64,000 bases of DNA, from contig JAFTXZ010000009.1 in assembly GCA_017461385.1 (NCBI GenBank), positions 17,524 to 81,523 of the forward strand, given 5' to 3'. This document shows, one piece after another, positions 35,223-44,716 of this stretch. The translations under genes and the position numbers were made by a program. The DNA comes from Clostridia bacterium (GTDB taxonomy: Bacteria; Bacillota; Clostridia; Oscillospirales; CAG-272). Position 1 is the stretch's first letter, and the number at the start of each line of letters is the position of its first letter. The notes below the pieces were generated by a model. It saw only the letters and a list, made by a program, of their open reading frames with translations, searched no databases and was not told where the DNA came from.

Positions 35223-37415
35223 TTATTTCCTTTTTGGAGTCTTACTAAGATTGAATGCAATAACACCACCGTTAGTTAGCTCCTTGTACGTAATATAGCT
35301 TCTATTTAGTCTGCTTCCGTTTAGCATAGCGCTTTCAATATACGGGTATTCAAGTGGGTCCTTGTCGCATATTATTTTTAAGCACCTGCTCCTTTCACAG
35401 CTATGAAAATCAGCGCTCAGCCTTACTTCAATTTCCTTAAACAGTGGTGTATTAAAGTAAAACTGATCCTTAGCAGGGCAAATTTGTGCAAAGCCAATTG
35501 CTGAAAGTGTGTACCACGCAGATAGTTGACCTACGTCCTCATTTCCGCAAAAGCCGTAAGCGCCAAGCCTGTAGGCTTCCTTTTGCACTCGTCTTGTCCA
35601 ATATTGAGTCCTGTCGTCAAGACCTAGCACACTAAAGTAGTGAGTAAGGTTGTGGCAAGGCTCGTTTGAGTGGTTGTAATATTCGTTCCAAAGCCTTGAA
35701 AAATCAGCTTTTTCAAAAAGCTCCTCAAGCAGGGAAATAAATCTTTCCTTGCCAAAAAGCTTAGCTAATCCCTCAATATCGTAAGGCACGAAAAAGGATT
35801 GCTGGAAAATATTACTTTCAACACAGCCGGACGTATCCAGTCTGTCGGTTATATCTAGAAATTCGCCATTTTCATTTCGGGGACACATAAATCCAATGGA
35901 TTTGTTGTAGTTTTGCTCATAATTCATTGCTCGATTGTAAAAATAATCGTAGTCAGCGTGATTGCCAGTAGCTACAGCAAGCTGAGACATACAAAAATCT
36001 GCTAGCAAAAATTCAAGAGTTGAGCTTATGCATTCTGGCTCGTAGCCCTTTTCCTTGAATACAGGACCTTTTGGCCTGTTAGGTAAAAACTGCTTACCAT
36101 CAAGCTCATCTTTGCAAAGAGAAGCGCTTAAGCAATATTTGTAGCCCTTGTGCAGCATATAATCCTGACAAAGCCCTTTTTTGCAGGCATCTGCAAGGAT
36201 TAAAAGGCCAGGGTCTCCCACCATACAGCCAGAGTCGGCTCCCATTAGCTCCCAGCGAGGAAGTGCTGTGCCACGCTCGTTGGCTATATCTATAAGAGAA
36301 TAAACCGTATCTCGTACAACGTCAGGACGTACTAGGGAAAGCCAAGGAAATTGACTTCTGTAAACGTCCCAACCACTAAAAACTGTTCTTTTTTTGTATT
36401 CTGCATTGGCAACAATTCCGAAAGAGGCTGAATAATCACCATTTATATCGCAAAAGCTCCTAGGGTCAAGTAGCGTGTGATACATACAGGTATAAAAAAG
36501 AATGAGGTCGGTTTTGTTACTGCCTGTAACCTTAACGCGGGAAAGCTCCCTTTCCCAAAGGCTTTGTGCCTTTCTTTTTGTACCATCGAAATCAAAGGAC
36601 ACAATTTCATCAAGCGCGTCCTTAGCACCCGATTCCGTAGCATAAGAGATCCCACATTTGATTAAAACCTCATCGCTATCAAAGGAAATAACCAGATGTA
36701 CGTCATTACCCTCATAGTTGGAGGCTTTTCCCTTAGACTCCTCGTTTTCGTATATTTCGTAGTCAAAGGGTGTGGATATCTCCATATTGAAATACAAAAT
36801 GTACGTAATTCCACCACGGCCACGGCCGAATCCGCCGTCCTCTGACTTAAAGACTAGCTCTCCGTAAATGTGTCTTTCATCTATCTTAATTTTTTGACAA
36901 GAGCCACGGCCTGCAATTCTTCTCGAAAGATTGATTATAGCGCCACGCTTTTGGGACTTATTGTAGGTGAAGCGCAAAATCCCTGCATGCTCGGTAACGG
37001 TTGCCTCAGCTTGAATATTATATCTATCTAAAAGGACAGAGTAATAGCCAGCCTGTGCGATCTCGTTTTCGTGACTAAAGGGGGACCTCCAACCAACGGT
37101 ACCCTTCTCAAAGGAAACCTCAGAGTTGCTACCGCTTCGCAGATCGGTTTTATCAAGAATAGGCATTATTTGAATATTTCCAAGATCTCCATACCAGCCA
37201 ATGCCACTTAGGTGATTAAAGCTAAAGCCCTCAATAGTTGAATGCTCGTAATTGTAGCCAGTTCCATTGTCTCCACCAGTTACAGTGTCAGGCCCTAGCT
37301 GAACCATTCCAAATGGAACGCAAGCACAGGGATGCGTTTTTCCACCACCATGCACGCTTTCCGTCTGCACGTCTCCCACTGTTCCAATCATTGGGTCAAC
37401 ATATTCAAAGAGCAT
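35223..37415 (-). CDS. GH92 alpha-mannosidase-like glycoside hydrolase
   Basis: ATG 37415 is chosen because a perfect AGGAGGTGAT lies 4 nt upstream; an earlier in-frame start at 37442 has none. The 730-aa product begins YVDPMIGTVGDVQTESVHGG, a GH92 hallmark, with PFGMVQLGPDT and GFSFNHLSG next, and GNEDVGQLSAWYTLSAIGFAQ late in the chain. GH92 enzymes are calcium-dependent exo-alpha-mannosidases acting on N-glycans and mannans. There is no signal peptide, unlike most gut Bacteroidetes homologues, so it probably acts on imported manno-oligosaccharides. Monocistronic. Confidence 0.9.
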   Translation of the reverse strand: MLFEYVDPMIGTVGDVQTESVHGGGKTHPCACVPFGMVQLGPDTVTGGDNGTGYNYEHSTIEGFSFNHLSGIGWYGDLGNIQIMPILDKTDLRSGSNSEVSFEKGTVGWRSPFSHENEIAQAGYYSVLLDRYNIQAEATVTEHAGILRFTYNKSQKRGAIINLSRRIAGRGSCQKIKIDERHIYGELVFKSEDGGFGRGRGGITYILYFNMEISTPFDYEIYENEESKGKASNYEGNDVHLVISFDSDEVLIKCGISYATESGAKDALDEIVSFDFDGTKRKAQSLWERELSRVKVTGSNKTDLILFYTCMYHTLLDPRSFCDINGDYSASFGIVANAEYKKRTVFSGWDVYRSQFPWLSLVRPDVVRDTVYSLIDIANERGTALPRWELMGADSGCMVGDPGLLILADACKKGLCQDYMLHKGYKYCLSASLCKDELDGKQFLPNRPKGPVFKEKGYEPECISSTLEFLLADFCMSQLAVATGNHADYDYFYNRAMNYEQNYNKSIGFMCPRNENGEFLDITDRLDTSGCVESNIFQQSFFVPYDIEGLAKLFGKERFISLLEELFEKADFSRLWNEYYNHSNEPCHNLTHYFSVLGLDDRTQYWTRRVQKEAYRLGAYGFCGNEDVGQLSAWYTLSAIGFAQICPAKDQFYFNTPLFKEIEVRLSADFHSCERSRCLKIICDKDPLEYPYIESAMLNGSRLNRSYITYKELTNGGVIAFNLSKTPKRK

Positions 37416-37567
37416 AGTATCACCTCCTCTTATATAATACAAGTTTATTTTAGCATATTATATTAAGCATTTCAAGGAGGCACAGGATAGATTTTATCCT
37501 TAAAATAGTTGTATTTTTTTAGAAATAGTGATAGAATTATAAGGAACAAGTTAAAAGGAGAAAACAA

Positions 37568-39010
37568 ATGCTTGAAACTATAAAAAATATAAAGAATCAT
37601 CTACCGTTTTATTACTTTGAGCAAATTTCTAAAATACCTCGCGCCTCAGGTAATGAAAGGGGAATGGTAGAATATATAAAAAATATTGCAATTGAAAACG
37701 GGCTAGAATATTACACTGACAAGGGTGATAATATTCTAGTTAGGAAAAAGGGAAGCGTTGGCAGAGAAAACGAGGATACCATAATGCTTCAAGCTCATAC
37801 GGACATGGTTGCCGAGAAAAATAATAATACAGTACACGACTTCGCATCTGACCCAATTATGCTTATTCAAGATGGTAATATACTAAGGGCAAACGGCACA
37901 ACCCTTGGCGCTGACGATGGCTTTGGAGTTGCTATTATGCTTGCTGTCTTAACAGATAAATCCTTGTCAACCCCACCAATTGAGTGTCTGTTTACTGCAA
38001 GTGAGGAAATAGGACTTGTTGGTGCTGGCAAATTTGATTACTCGAAAATCAACGCAAAAAGAATGATAAATCTTGACTCTGCCGAGGAAAATACAGTTAT
38101 AATTGGCTGTTGCGGTGGCGTAAGAACTGAAATGACAATTCCTGTGGATTGTATAAGCGAGTCAACTAATGGCGTTAAAATCACAATTGGTGGACTTTGT
38201 GGCGGACATTCTGGCGAGGATATTGATAAGGGCAGAAAAAATGCAAACGTAGTTATGGGTAGCATTTTGGGGGAGATAAATAAAAAAATCTCCCTTTGCA
38301 TAAGCTCAATTTCGGGTGGAGATAAGGATAACGCAATTCCAAGAGAATGTACTGCCATCTTTGCTACGGAAAGTAAAGAAAAAAGCAGAGAGTGCATATC
38401 GTTAATTGAAGAAGTAGTAGCCGATATCAAAAGGGATTTAGTAGATGAGGACAAAAGCTTCCTTGTAGTGCTTGAGGAGGTAAGTTGTAGCTATCATTAT
38501 AGCAAGGAATCCACAGAAAAAATTCTTAAGGTTCTTAGCTTACCAAATGCAGTTTTGGAATATCGCAAGGTGAAGCCAATTTTACCACAAACCTCACGCA
38601 ATCTTGCAAAGATAAGGAGCTATCCTGATGGCAAAATCACAATTGGATTTTCATCAAGGTCATATCTTGAGGAAAAGCTTGATTGGTCCTGCGCTGAGCT
38701 TGACAAAATAGCAAGGGAAATCGGCGCCTCCACCTATCATCACGAAAGATATCCAGGCTGGCAGGGAGAGGGCGACTCAGCCCTTGTTGTTGATTGGCAA
38801 AGCGCTTACGAGAGGGCAACGGGCAGAAGGACTGAGCCAACACTGATTCATGCAGGCCTTGAATGTGGTCTTATTACCTCTAAGGTAAATGGACTTGAGG
38901 CTATCTCAGTCGGAGCTAACGTTCACGATCTACACACTCCACAGGAAACTATGGAAATAGACTCCTTCGATAGAATTTACGACACTGTTGTGGAGCTTTT
39001 GAAAAAATAA
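37568..39010 (+). CDS. pepD: Aminoacyl-histidine dipeptidase-like M20 peptidase (PepD)
   Basis: A 480-aa protein. Metal ligands appear in LQAHTDMV and GADDGFGVA, and the catalytic/metal Glu pair in SEEIGLVG; a dimerisation lid domain interrupts the catalytic domain at about residues 200-350 (GGLCGGHSGEDI). The C-terminal HAGLECG carries the last His. It cleaves dipeptides such as carnosine or Xaa-His and Cys-Gly in the cytoplasm. AAAAGGAG precedes the ATG, and a strong terminator follows. Confidence 0.92.
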   Translation: MLETIKNIKNHLPFYYFEQISKIPRASGNERGMVEYIKNIAIENGLEYYTDKGDNILVRKKGSVGRENEDTIMLQAHTDMVAEKNNNTVHDFASDPIMLIQDGNILRANGTTLGADDGFGVAIMLAVLTDKSLSTPPIECLFTASEEIGLVGAGKFDYSKINAKRMINLDSAEENTVIIGCCGGVRTEMTIPVDCISESTNGVKITIGGLCGGHSGEDIDKGRKNANVVMGSILGEINKKISLCISSISGGDKDNAIPRECTAIFATESKEKSRECISLIEEVVADIKRDLVDEDKSFLVVLEEVSCSYHYSKESTEKILKVLSLPNAVLEYRKVKPILPQTSRNLAKIRSYPDGKITIGFSSRSYLEEKLDWSCAELDKIAREIGASTYHHERYPGWQGEGDSALVVDWQSAYERATGRRTEPTLIHAGLECGLITSKVNGLEAISVGANVHDLHTPQETMEIDSFDRIYDTVVELLKK

Positions 39011-39048
39011 GAAAAATGCTATTGCGTTTCGCAATAGCATTTTTTTTG
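39009..39048. terminator. Intrinsic terminator after pepD
   Basis: Stem AAAAATGCTATTGC / GCAATAGCATTTTT with a 5-nt loop and eight T residues. It ends at the stop of the convergent GH43 gene and probably serves both. Confidence 0.9.
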
Positions 39049-39049
39049 T

Positions 39050-39898
39050 TTAGAATAAATCCTCGTATGTGATTATATTTGTAGCAGGACGCTCGTTTGG
39101 AGTATCGTTTGGCACGTGGTAAACGAAATTAAGCTTTCCGGAAAGATCTGTAAATATCATACCATGACCACCGTTTTTTTCGTAGAGTAATTTATCATCA
39201 ATTGTCCAATTACCGAGAATGCTACCATTGTCGCTTCTTGAAATTGATTCAACGTACTCGCCATTTGCAAAGCTTGACCAAATGCAAATCAAATCCTTGC
39301 CGTGCCTTACAAAAAACGGTCCGTCAGTTACGTAATCACCATAGCCACGAATATCATATTTCCAGCTTGCTTGTGAAGCTTTCCATAAAAGAATAGGCTC
39401 GCCAACCGCGCTCTTTAGGTCAGATGTCAATTGTAGGGCGCAAACCTCACCATCGTGCACCTGTGTCCATTCGTGACAGAAAACAATGTAGGGAGTGTCG
39501 TTTTCTATGTAAAACGTGCCGTCTAGGCACTCCCACTCACTTGGCGTTACTGCACCATTTGAGTGCTCCTTAAACTGACCATCTGGAGTATCGCATACAA
39601 GAATTGCAGTGCCCCTGTGACGGTCATCACTTTTGAACGAAGCAAACATATAAAACCTATCGTTGTAATAGTGCACCTCGGGTGCCCAATAATCGTACTG
39701 TCCCCAAAAGCCCTCGTGAGCTTCAAAAACAGAGATTGGGCCCTGCCAGTCCGTCATATTCTCACTTATATATACGTCAAAGCCATAGCCATTAAGATTA
39801 TGGTCCCAGGTTAACCTTGCCCTTGTACCATACATGTAATACTTCCCCTTATGAGTGAGTATAAAGGGGTCTCTTATATTTATATCCTGAAATGTCAT
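39050..39898 (-). CDS. GH43 family glycosidase (small)
   Basis: A 282-aa single-domain enzyme. INIRDPFILTHKGKYYMYGT carries the catalytic-base Asp, WAPEVHYYNDRFYMFAS the transition-state Asp region, and the central LDGTFYIENDTPYIVFCHEW the Glu region of the five-bladed propeller. GH43 members act on arabinan, xylan or galactan oligosaccharides. No signal peptide. It overlaps the DUF4091 gene by four bases and is the last gene of that unit. Confidence 0.88.
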   Translation of the reverse strand: MTFQDINIRDPFILTHKGKYYMYGTRARLTWDHNLNGYGFDVYISENMTDWQGPISVFEAHEGFWGQYDYWAPEVHYYNDRFYMFASFKSDDRHRGTAILVCDTPDGQFKEHSNGAVTPSEWECLDGTFYIENDTPYIVFCHEWTQVHDGEVCALQLTSDLKSAVGEPILLWKASQASWKYDIRGYGDYVTDGPFFVRHGKDLICIWSSFANGEYVESISRSDNGSILGNWTIDDKLLYEKNGGHGMIFTDLSGKLNFVYHVPNDTPNERPATNIITYEDLF

Positions 39899-41511
39899 TT
39901 TATCAGTTCCTTATGTATTTGCTTTCTTAGCTCAATAAGTGGCTTGTTGCCAAGGGGATAATTTACAAAGCCCTTATTAAATCCATTTTCAAGTAGAATT
40001 TTTTCAACACTTTCTCTGCCAATTTTGTTTTCTAATGCATAGAGAAGACGCATATCCTGAAATGCATCATAAAAGCACTCGTGCCTTATAGAATCCCAAG
40101 GACCATCATCGCCTGGATATACCACGTAGCAGTCTCCACTTTGTAAGCCGCCACCAGCATCAGTTGTATAGAATGGGTCAAGGGTAACGTCGGACAAAAC
40201 TGAGTTGTAAAAGTTATAGCCCCAATGTAAAAAGCCTTTAATGTTATTTAGATAAAGCTGAATACCAAGGACTCTGGTTCTCGCAGAAGGGAAAGCCATA
40301 AATCTGTTAGATAGATTCTTGCCAGCCTGCGCACAACAGTAGTATGCCCAAAGGTTAGGCACCTTGTTTTCAAGAAATATGTCTATTGCGTCAGTTGAGC
40401 AGATAGCACTGTCAACAAGCCCGTCCCTATAAAAATCATAGTGACTAAGAGCATCAGTAATTATTGCATCAGGCATATATTTTCTGAATACTTCCTTTGC
40501 AGCCTTATAACTATCAATGCAACGCTCGTTAGGCTCATCGGAAATATGGAAACGGCATTTTTCATAAAGACCCTCATCAATAAGTCTTTGTCTTAGCTTA
40601 GGTAAAAAGCAACTAAGGAAGTGTGCATATTTTTCACCAGTAGCTTTATCCTCCCAGCCAAATAGCTTTTTGGTTCTGCCGTTTACCTTGCCTACAATTT
40701 TAGGACAAGAATTAGCGCCCCACTGAGTAAATAAATGGCTCATTTCAAAATACTTAATACCAAGCTCAGATACCTTGCGCATAAAAGAAATAAGTCTATC
40801 AAAATCAAACACGTACTCGCCATTTTCTAAGGAAACGTCAACTAATTGTACGGTCAATCTTTCACTGCCAATCCTCGTATCAAGTGGTGGTGTAAACATA
40901 GGCACTAAAAGCATATTCATACCGTGGTCAATGGCGCGATTAATGAATTTATACATAATTTCATTGTATTTCTTTGAGAAAACAGGTAACTTATAATAGT
41001 TGGCAATAGAATCGTAATGGAACCAGTTTGTATAGGTAAAATCAACACAGGGTAGGTCGAAATCCAAAACCTCAAGGGTATATTCACAGGAAATAGGCTC
41101 ACGCCATTCGTGGGAAAGAGTGAATTTTATCTTATGCTTGCCAACAGGTAAGTCGCCCTTAACAGTTACCCAAAGAGCATTCCAATATCCGTAACGGGCA
41201 AGGACGTCGCGCTTGTCAAGAGGACGCAAAACGTCAGGGCACAAAAATGGCTCCTTTGAAATTATGTAATCATCACCTGCCCATGTGTTAGGAGAGGTGC
41301 AGGGAACATAATCAACCTGTCTGACAGTTATAAAATCCTTAATGGTGCTATCTATTGTTAGCTTTGCCTTTAACAGGGTACAATCGTATATGTATGCAAG
41401 CTGGAATGAATAAACCTCATTTTTAGCCATTTTGCCACTCTTTTCAACGGGGGGTGCCTTAGTGCTTGGCAAAATCTTTTCAAGGGATGAAACAGGAATA
41501 AATTTAATCAT
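39895..41511 (-). CDS. DUF4091 domain protein (putative glycoside hydrolase)
   Basis: A 538-aa protein. The N-terminal ~150 residues form a beta-rich domain; a TIM-barrel-like region follows, and DEPNERCIDSYKAAKEVF near residue 320 and FLHWGYNFYN near 415 match DUF4091 proteins. The acidic DEP and the aromatic HWG segments are candidate catalytic and sugar-binding sites. DUF4091 is often annotated as a glycoside hydrolase-like protein of unknown substrate. No signal peptide. Translationally coupled to the GH43 gene downstream, suggesting a shared substrate. Confidence 0.8.
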   Translation of the reverse strand: MIKFIPVSSLEKILPSTKAPPVEKSGKMAKNEVYSFQLAYIYDCTLLKAKLTIDSTIKDFITVRQVDYVPCTSPNTWAGDDYIISKEPFLCPDVLRPLDKRDVLARYGYWNALWVTVKGDLPVGKHKIKFTLSHEWREPISCEYTLEVLDFDLPCVDFTYTNWFHYDSIANYYKLPVFSKKYNEIMYKFINRAIDHGMNMLLVPMFTPPLDTRIGSERLTVQLVDVSLENGEYVFDFDRLISFMRKVSELGIKYFEMSHLFTQWGANSCPKIVGKVNGRTKKLFGWEDKATGEKYAHFLSCFLPKLRQRLIDEGLYEKCRFHISDEPNERCIDSYKAAKEVFRKYMPDAIITDALSHYDFYRDGLVDSAICSTDAIDIFLENKVPNLWAYYCCAQAGKNLSNRFMAFPSARTRVLGIQLYLNNIKGFLHWGYNFYNSVLSDVTLDPFYTTDAGGGLQSGDCYVVYPGDDGPWDSIRHECFYDAFQDMRLLYALENKIGRESVEKILLENGFNKGFVNYPLGNKPLIELRKQIHKELIK

Positions 41512-41588
41512 AATTAGCTCCTTTAATTTTCTATATTAAAATCATATCATATATTAACTATCAATTCAATAAAAATCACCTTTTTAGA

Positions 41589-41624
41589 TAAAAAAATCCG
41601 TGCCTTTTTTGGGCACGGATTTTG
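41589..41624 (-). terminator. Intrinsic terminator of the SulP gene
   Basis: Stem AAAATCCGTGCC / GGCACGGATTTT with a short loop directly downstream of the SulP stop; the A run gives a T tract on the minus strand. Confidence 0.85.
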
Positions 41625-41625
41625 C

Positions 41626-43155
41626 TCATACTACTGAGAAAAATTTGTCAAATCTCTTTTGAACCCTGGGCTTAAGCTTGATGATATTAAGCTCTCTTTC
41701 CTCTTTTTTCATTAGTCTACTAAGCGAGGCTAGCTTTTCAAGAGCAGTTTCATCAATTCTGTCAACCGAGGATAAATCAATAGTTATTTTCTGTTCCTTG
41801 GCAAGAGCACCACATGCATTGATGATTTTATTAACGCTTACAAAGTTAACAGACCCCTTAGCCTTAATAAGGGAGCCACGACGGTCAATTGAAAGTCCTC
41901 GCTTAAAGCTACCAATGTTAGCTATAAGAGTAATAGCAACACCTCCTATAACTCCATAGGTTAGGTCAAAAATAATAGTTAATGCACAGGTAACTATAAG
42001 AATAATGGAATCGCGAATACCAAAGGCTGTTAGCTTTGCAAACAGCTTAAATCTGCTCATATTTATAGCCACTGAAATAAGAATTGCAGAGAACACTGTA
42101 AGCGGGATTAAGCCCACAACGCTCATAAGCGCAAAATACATAATTAAAAGGAATATTGCGTGGAAAACTCCGGTTAGAGGACTCCTTGCGCCATTTTCTA
42201 TTCCTGCTGCGGTACGAGCAATTGCACCAGTTGCAGGCAAGCCACCAACAAGAGAGGAGCAAATGTTAGCCACACCCTGACCAATAAGCTCCTGATTTGC
42301 ACTAAAGGAGGTACCAGTCATACCAGATGCAACCGTAGCTGAAAGCAGGCTTTCGATTGCGCACAGGAAGGCAATTACAATAGCAGGAACGATAAGAGAA
42401 GGGAACTTAACGCTTCCAATGCCGGAAAAATCAATCAGATTAAAGCCAGCAGTAATTGTGCCGAAGCTCTCACTTATTGTGGCAATACTTGTCCCTGCAA
42501 AATTGTTTAATAGCTGAGTAACGATAGTGCATAAAATAAGCGCTACAAAGGCGGACGGAATCTTTTTGTTTATCTTAGGAATTATAATTACACATAAAAG
42601 TCCAAGCGCACCAACTAAGAAGGTTGCAAGGTCAAAGGTGTGAATGTTTTGTACATACGAAACAATCTTTTCAATTGCCTCAGTGCCTGATGCTTCAAAG
42701 CCACAGAGGTCCTTAACTTGACCTATCAAAAGGGTAATACCAATACCGGTTGTGAAACCAATTGTAATTGGGTAAGGGAAAAACTTCATTACGTTTCCCA
42801 CGCGTAAAAGTCCCATTAGTATAAGTAGCACGCCTGCCATAATTCCTGCAAGAGCAAGACCCAAAAGCCCAATATCTGGGTCGGAAAGATATCCAAACAG
42901 AATAACAACAAAGGCAGCTGTAGGACCACCTATCTGGAATCTGCTACCACCAAGAAAGGAAATGAAAAATCCTGCTACAATAGCAGTAATTATTCCAGCT
43001 TGAATTCCATTACCAACACCCTCTGGCATAGATTGAATACCAAGTGCGATTGAAAGGGGAAGTGCGATGATAGCAACCATAAGACCTGCTAATAGGTCAT
43101 TCAAAATATATTTCTTCTTATAATTTTTTAGTGAATTGAAAAGCTCTGGCTTCAT
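41626..43155 (-). CDS. SulP family anion transporter with STAS domain
   Basis: ATG 43155 is preferred because GGAAGGAC is 6-7 nt upstream; the upstream in-frame ATG at 43182 has no site. The 509-aa product starts with NDLLAGLMVAIIALPLSIALGI, the SulP signature, has 12-14 helices, and ends in a ~100-residue STAS domain (ITIDLSSVDRIDETALEKLASL). Members carry sulfate, bicarbonate or dicarboxylates, usually with Na+ or H+; which one is not visible. It separates two GH units and has its own terminator. Confidence 0.9.
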   Translation of the reverse strand: MKPELFNSLKNYKKKYILNDLLAGLMVAIIALPLSIALGIQSMPEGVGNGIQAGIITAIVAGFFISFLGGSRFQIGGPTAAFVVILFGYLSDPDIGLLGLALAGIMAGVLLILMGLLRVGNVMKFFPYPITIGFTTGIGITLLIGQVKDLCGFEASGTEAIEKIVSYVQNIHTFDLATFLVGALGLLCVIIIPKINKKIPSAFVALILCTIVTQLLNNFAGTSIATISESFGTITAGFNLIDFSGIGSVKFPSLIVPAIVIAFLCAIESLLSATVASGMTGTSFSANQELIGQGVANICSSLVGGLPATGAIARTAAGIENGARSPLTGVFHAIFLLIMYFALMSVVGLIPLTVFSAILISVAINMSRFKLFAKLTAFGIRDSIILIVTCALTIIFDLTYGVIGGVAITLIANIGSFKRGLSIDRRGSLIKAKGSVNFVSVNKIINACGALAKEQKITIDLSSVDRIDETALEKLASLSRLMKKEERELNIIKLKPRVQKRFDKFFSVV

Positions 43156-43223
43156 AAAAATGTCCTTCCGTAAATAATGCATATATATTTTATCACAACA
43201 AAGGAAAAAGTAAATAGGAAAAA

Positions 43224-43253
43224 TAAAAAAACTTGGAAAATTCCAAGTTTTTT
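43224..43253 (-). terminator. Intrinsic terminator of the large GH43 gene
   Basis: Stem AAAAAACTTGGAA / TTCCAAGTTTTTT with a 2-nt loop, overlapping the GH43 stop codon. Confidence 0.85.
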
Positions 43254-44712
43254 ATCTAAAGGAAATCTCTAAAATATCAATGTCGCCCGAGCCCTCGTAT
43301 CTAAAATATAAAGCTTGTCTGCCAAAAAGGCAAATTTCTGCAAGACTTGTTGTCCATTCCTTGCTATCATTTACTTCTAAATAGCAAAGAGGAGCGCCAT
43401 TTTCCTCGGTCATTACATATAGCTTACCGCAAGGTGTAATACTGCCTGTGCGATATGTTACACCGATTTTGACCTTGCCCTTAAAGTCAAAATATTTGTA
43501 GCCAATAACTGTGTTGTTTTCTACCTCTTTTATAAATCTTTCGTTATTTTCGCAGATTATGTGAGGCACTCTTTTGTCAGCACAATAGCCATAGGTAAGC
43601 TTACCGTTTGATAAATGACAACAAATAATAGAAGGGTAGGACCCATTTGCTAAAAGGGGACCGCCATTTAAGCCACAGCTTGTAATTTCTACCTGTGGAA
43701 TAAAGCCGTTTTCTAGTATTTCAATTTTTTCGGCACAGCCTTGGCGAGAAAGCTCGGTTTTTGTTGTGTGTCTGTGATAGAAAATGTACCAATTACCATT
43801 TATACACTCAACGCTTCCGTGATTGTTGCCGATACGCATAACCATATCCTTGTATTTTCTTCCCCTGTAGCCAATGTCACCGTTTGAAACGATAACACCA
43901 CCGAATTCAAAATCCTTGTCAGGATAGTCGCTTGTTGCATAAGCTAACTCGTGACCTTGAAATGTGGAGTAGATAAAGTAGTATTTGTCACCGATTTTTC
44001 GCATTGAGCTTGCCTCAAAAAACTCGTGACCCTCAAAGTCAGTACCAGAAAAATCTCGTGGGAAAATCCTTTTTGGTGTGTCCTTTGCAGTTATCATATC
44101 ATTATCAAGTGTAACAACAAAGGGACCCATAACTCCGTCGGTGGAGGCGAGAATTTCCTCTCTTGATTTCCTAAAGGTTGTAGCTTGCTTTTCTATTGCT
44201 TCCTTTTCACAAAAATCTCTTTCAAAATTCCACCACATTCCGTAGTAAAGTCTAATTGTACCATTATCATTCAAAACGGCAGGATCGAAGATAACACCAT
44301 CCTGTAAAAGGGTGCCGTCCTTGTTTTTTACGTGACCCAAAAACTCAAATTCACCACAAGGGGTGTCGCAAACTGCCACACTCATTATGTACGAGCAATT
44401 AGGATAATCATTAGCTAAGGAGTAGTAAAGATAATACCGTCCGTCGTTGCCACGCACAACGTCGGGTGCAAACATATATTTGTATTCTGGATAAAGTGGG
44501 TCCTTCGATGCCTTGTAGATTACACCCTCGTATGTCCAGCTCTTCAAATTGTCAATTGGTGCCGAGTATGTAACGTAATCAAGCATGCAAAAATGCTCAC
44601 CGTTTTCCTTGTCGTGAGAGCCATAAACGTACACTCTGTCACCAAAAACGTGAGGCTCACCATCTGGAATATATTCGTCGAGTGGTAGGTATGGGTTAAA
44701 TACTTGCTTCAT
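43252..44712 (-). CDS. GH43 family glycosidase with C-terminal beta domain
   Basis: ATG 44712 has AGAGGTAATG upstream and lies four bases past the stop of the preceding gene, so it is preferred over 44748. The 486-aa product starts FNPYLPLDEYIPDGEPHVFGDRVYVYGSHD, a GH43 start with the catalytic Asp, then MFAPDVVRGNDGRYYLYYS (second Asp) and FFEASSMRKIGDKYYFIYS (Glu). The last ~130 residues form a CBM6-like beta sandwich ending in YFRYEGSGDIDILEISF. Likely arabinofuranosidase or xylosidase. No signal peptide. Confidence 0.88.
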   Translation of the reverse strand: MKQVFNPYLPLDEYIPDGEPHVFGDRVYVYGSHDKENGEHFCMLDYVTYSAPIDNLKSWTYEGVIYKASKDPLYPEYKYMFAPDVVRGNDGRYYLYYSLANDYPNCSYIMSVAVCDTPCGEFEFLGHVKNKDGTLLQDGVIFDPAVLNDNGTIRLYYGMWWNFERDFCEKEAIEKQATTFRKSREEILASTDGVMGPFVVTLDNDMITAKDTPKRIFPRDFSGTDFEGHEFFEASSMRKIGDKYYFIYSTFQGHELAYATSDYPDKDFEFGGVIVSNGDIGYRGRKYKDMVMRIGNNHGSVECINGNWYIFYHRHTTKTELSRQGCAEKIEILENGFIPQVEITSCGLNGGPLLANGSYPSIICCHLSNGKLTYGYCADKRVPHIICENNERFIKEVENNTVIGYKYFDFKGKVKIGVTYRTGSITPCGKLYVMTEENGAPLCYLEVNDSKEWTTSLAEICLFGRQALYFRYEGSGDIDILEISFR

Positions 44713-44716
44713 ACCA

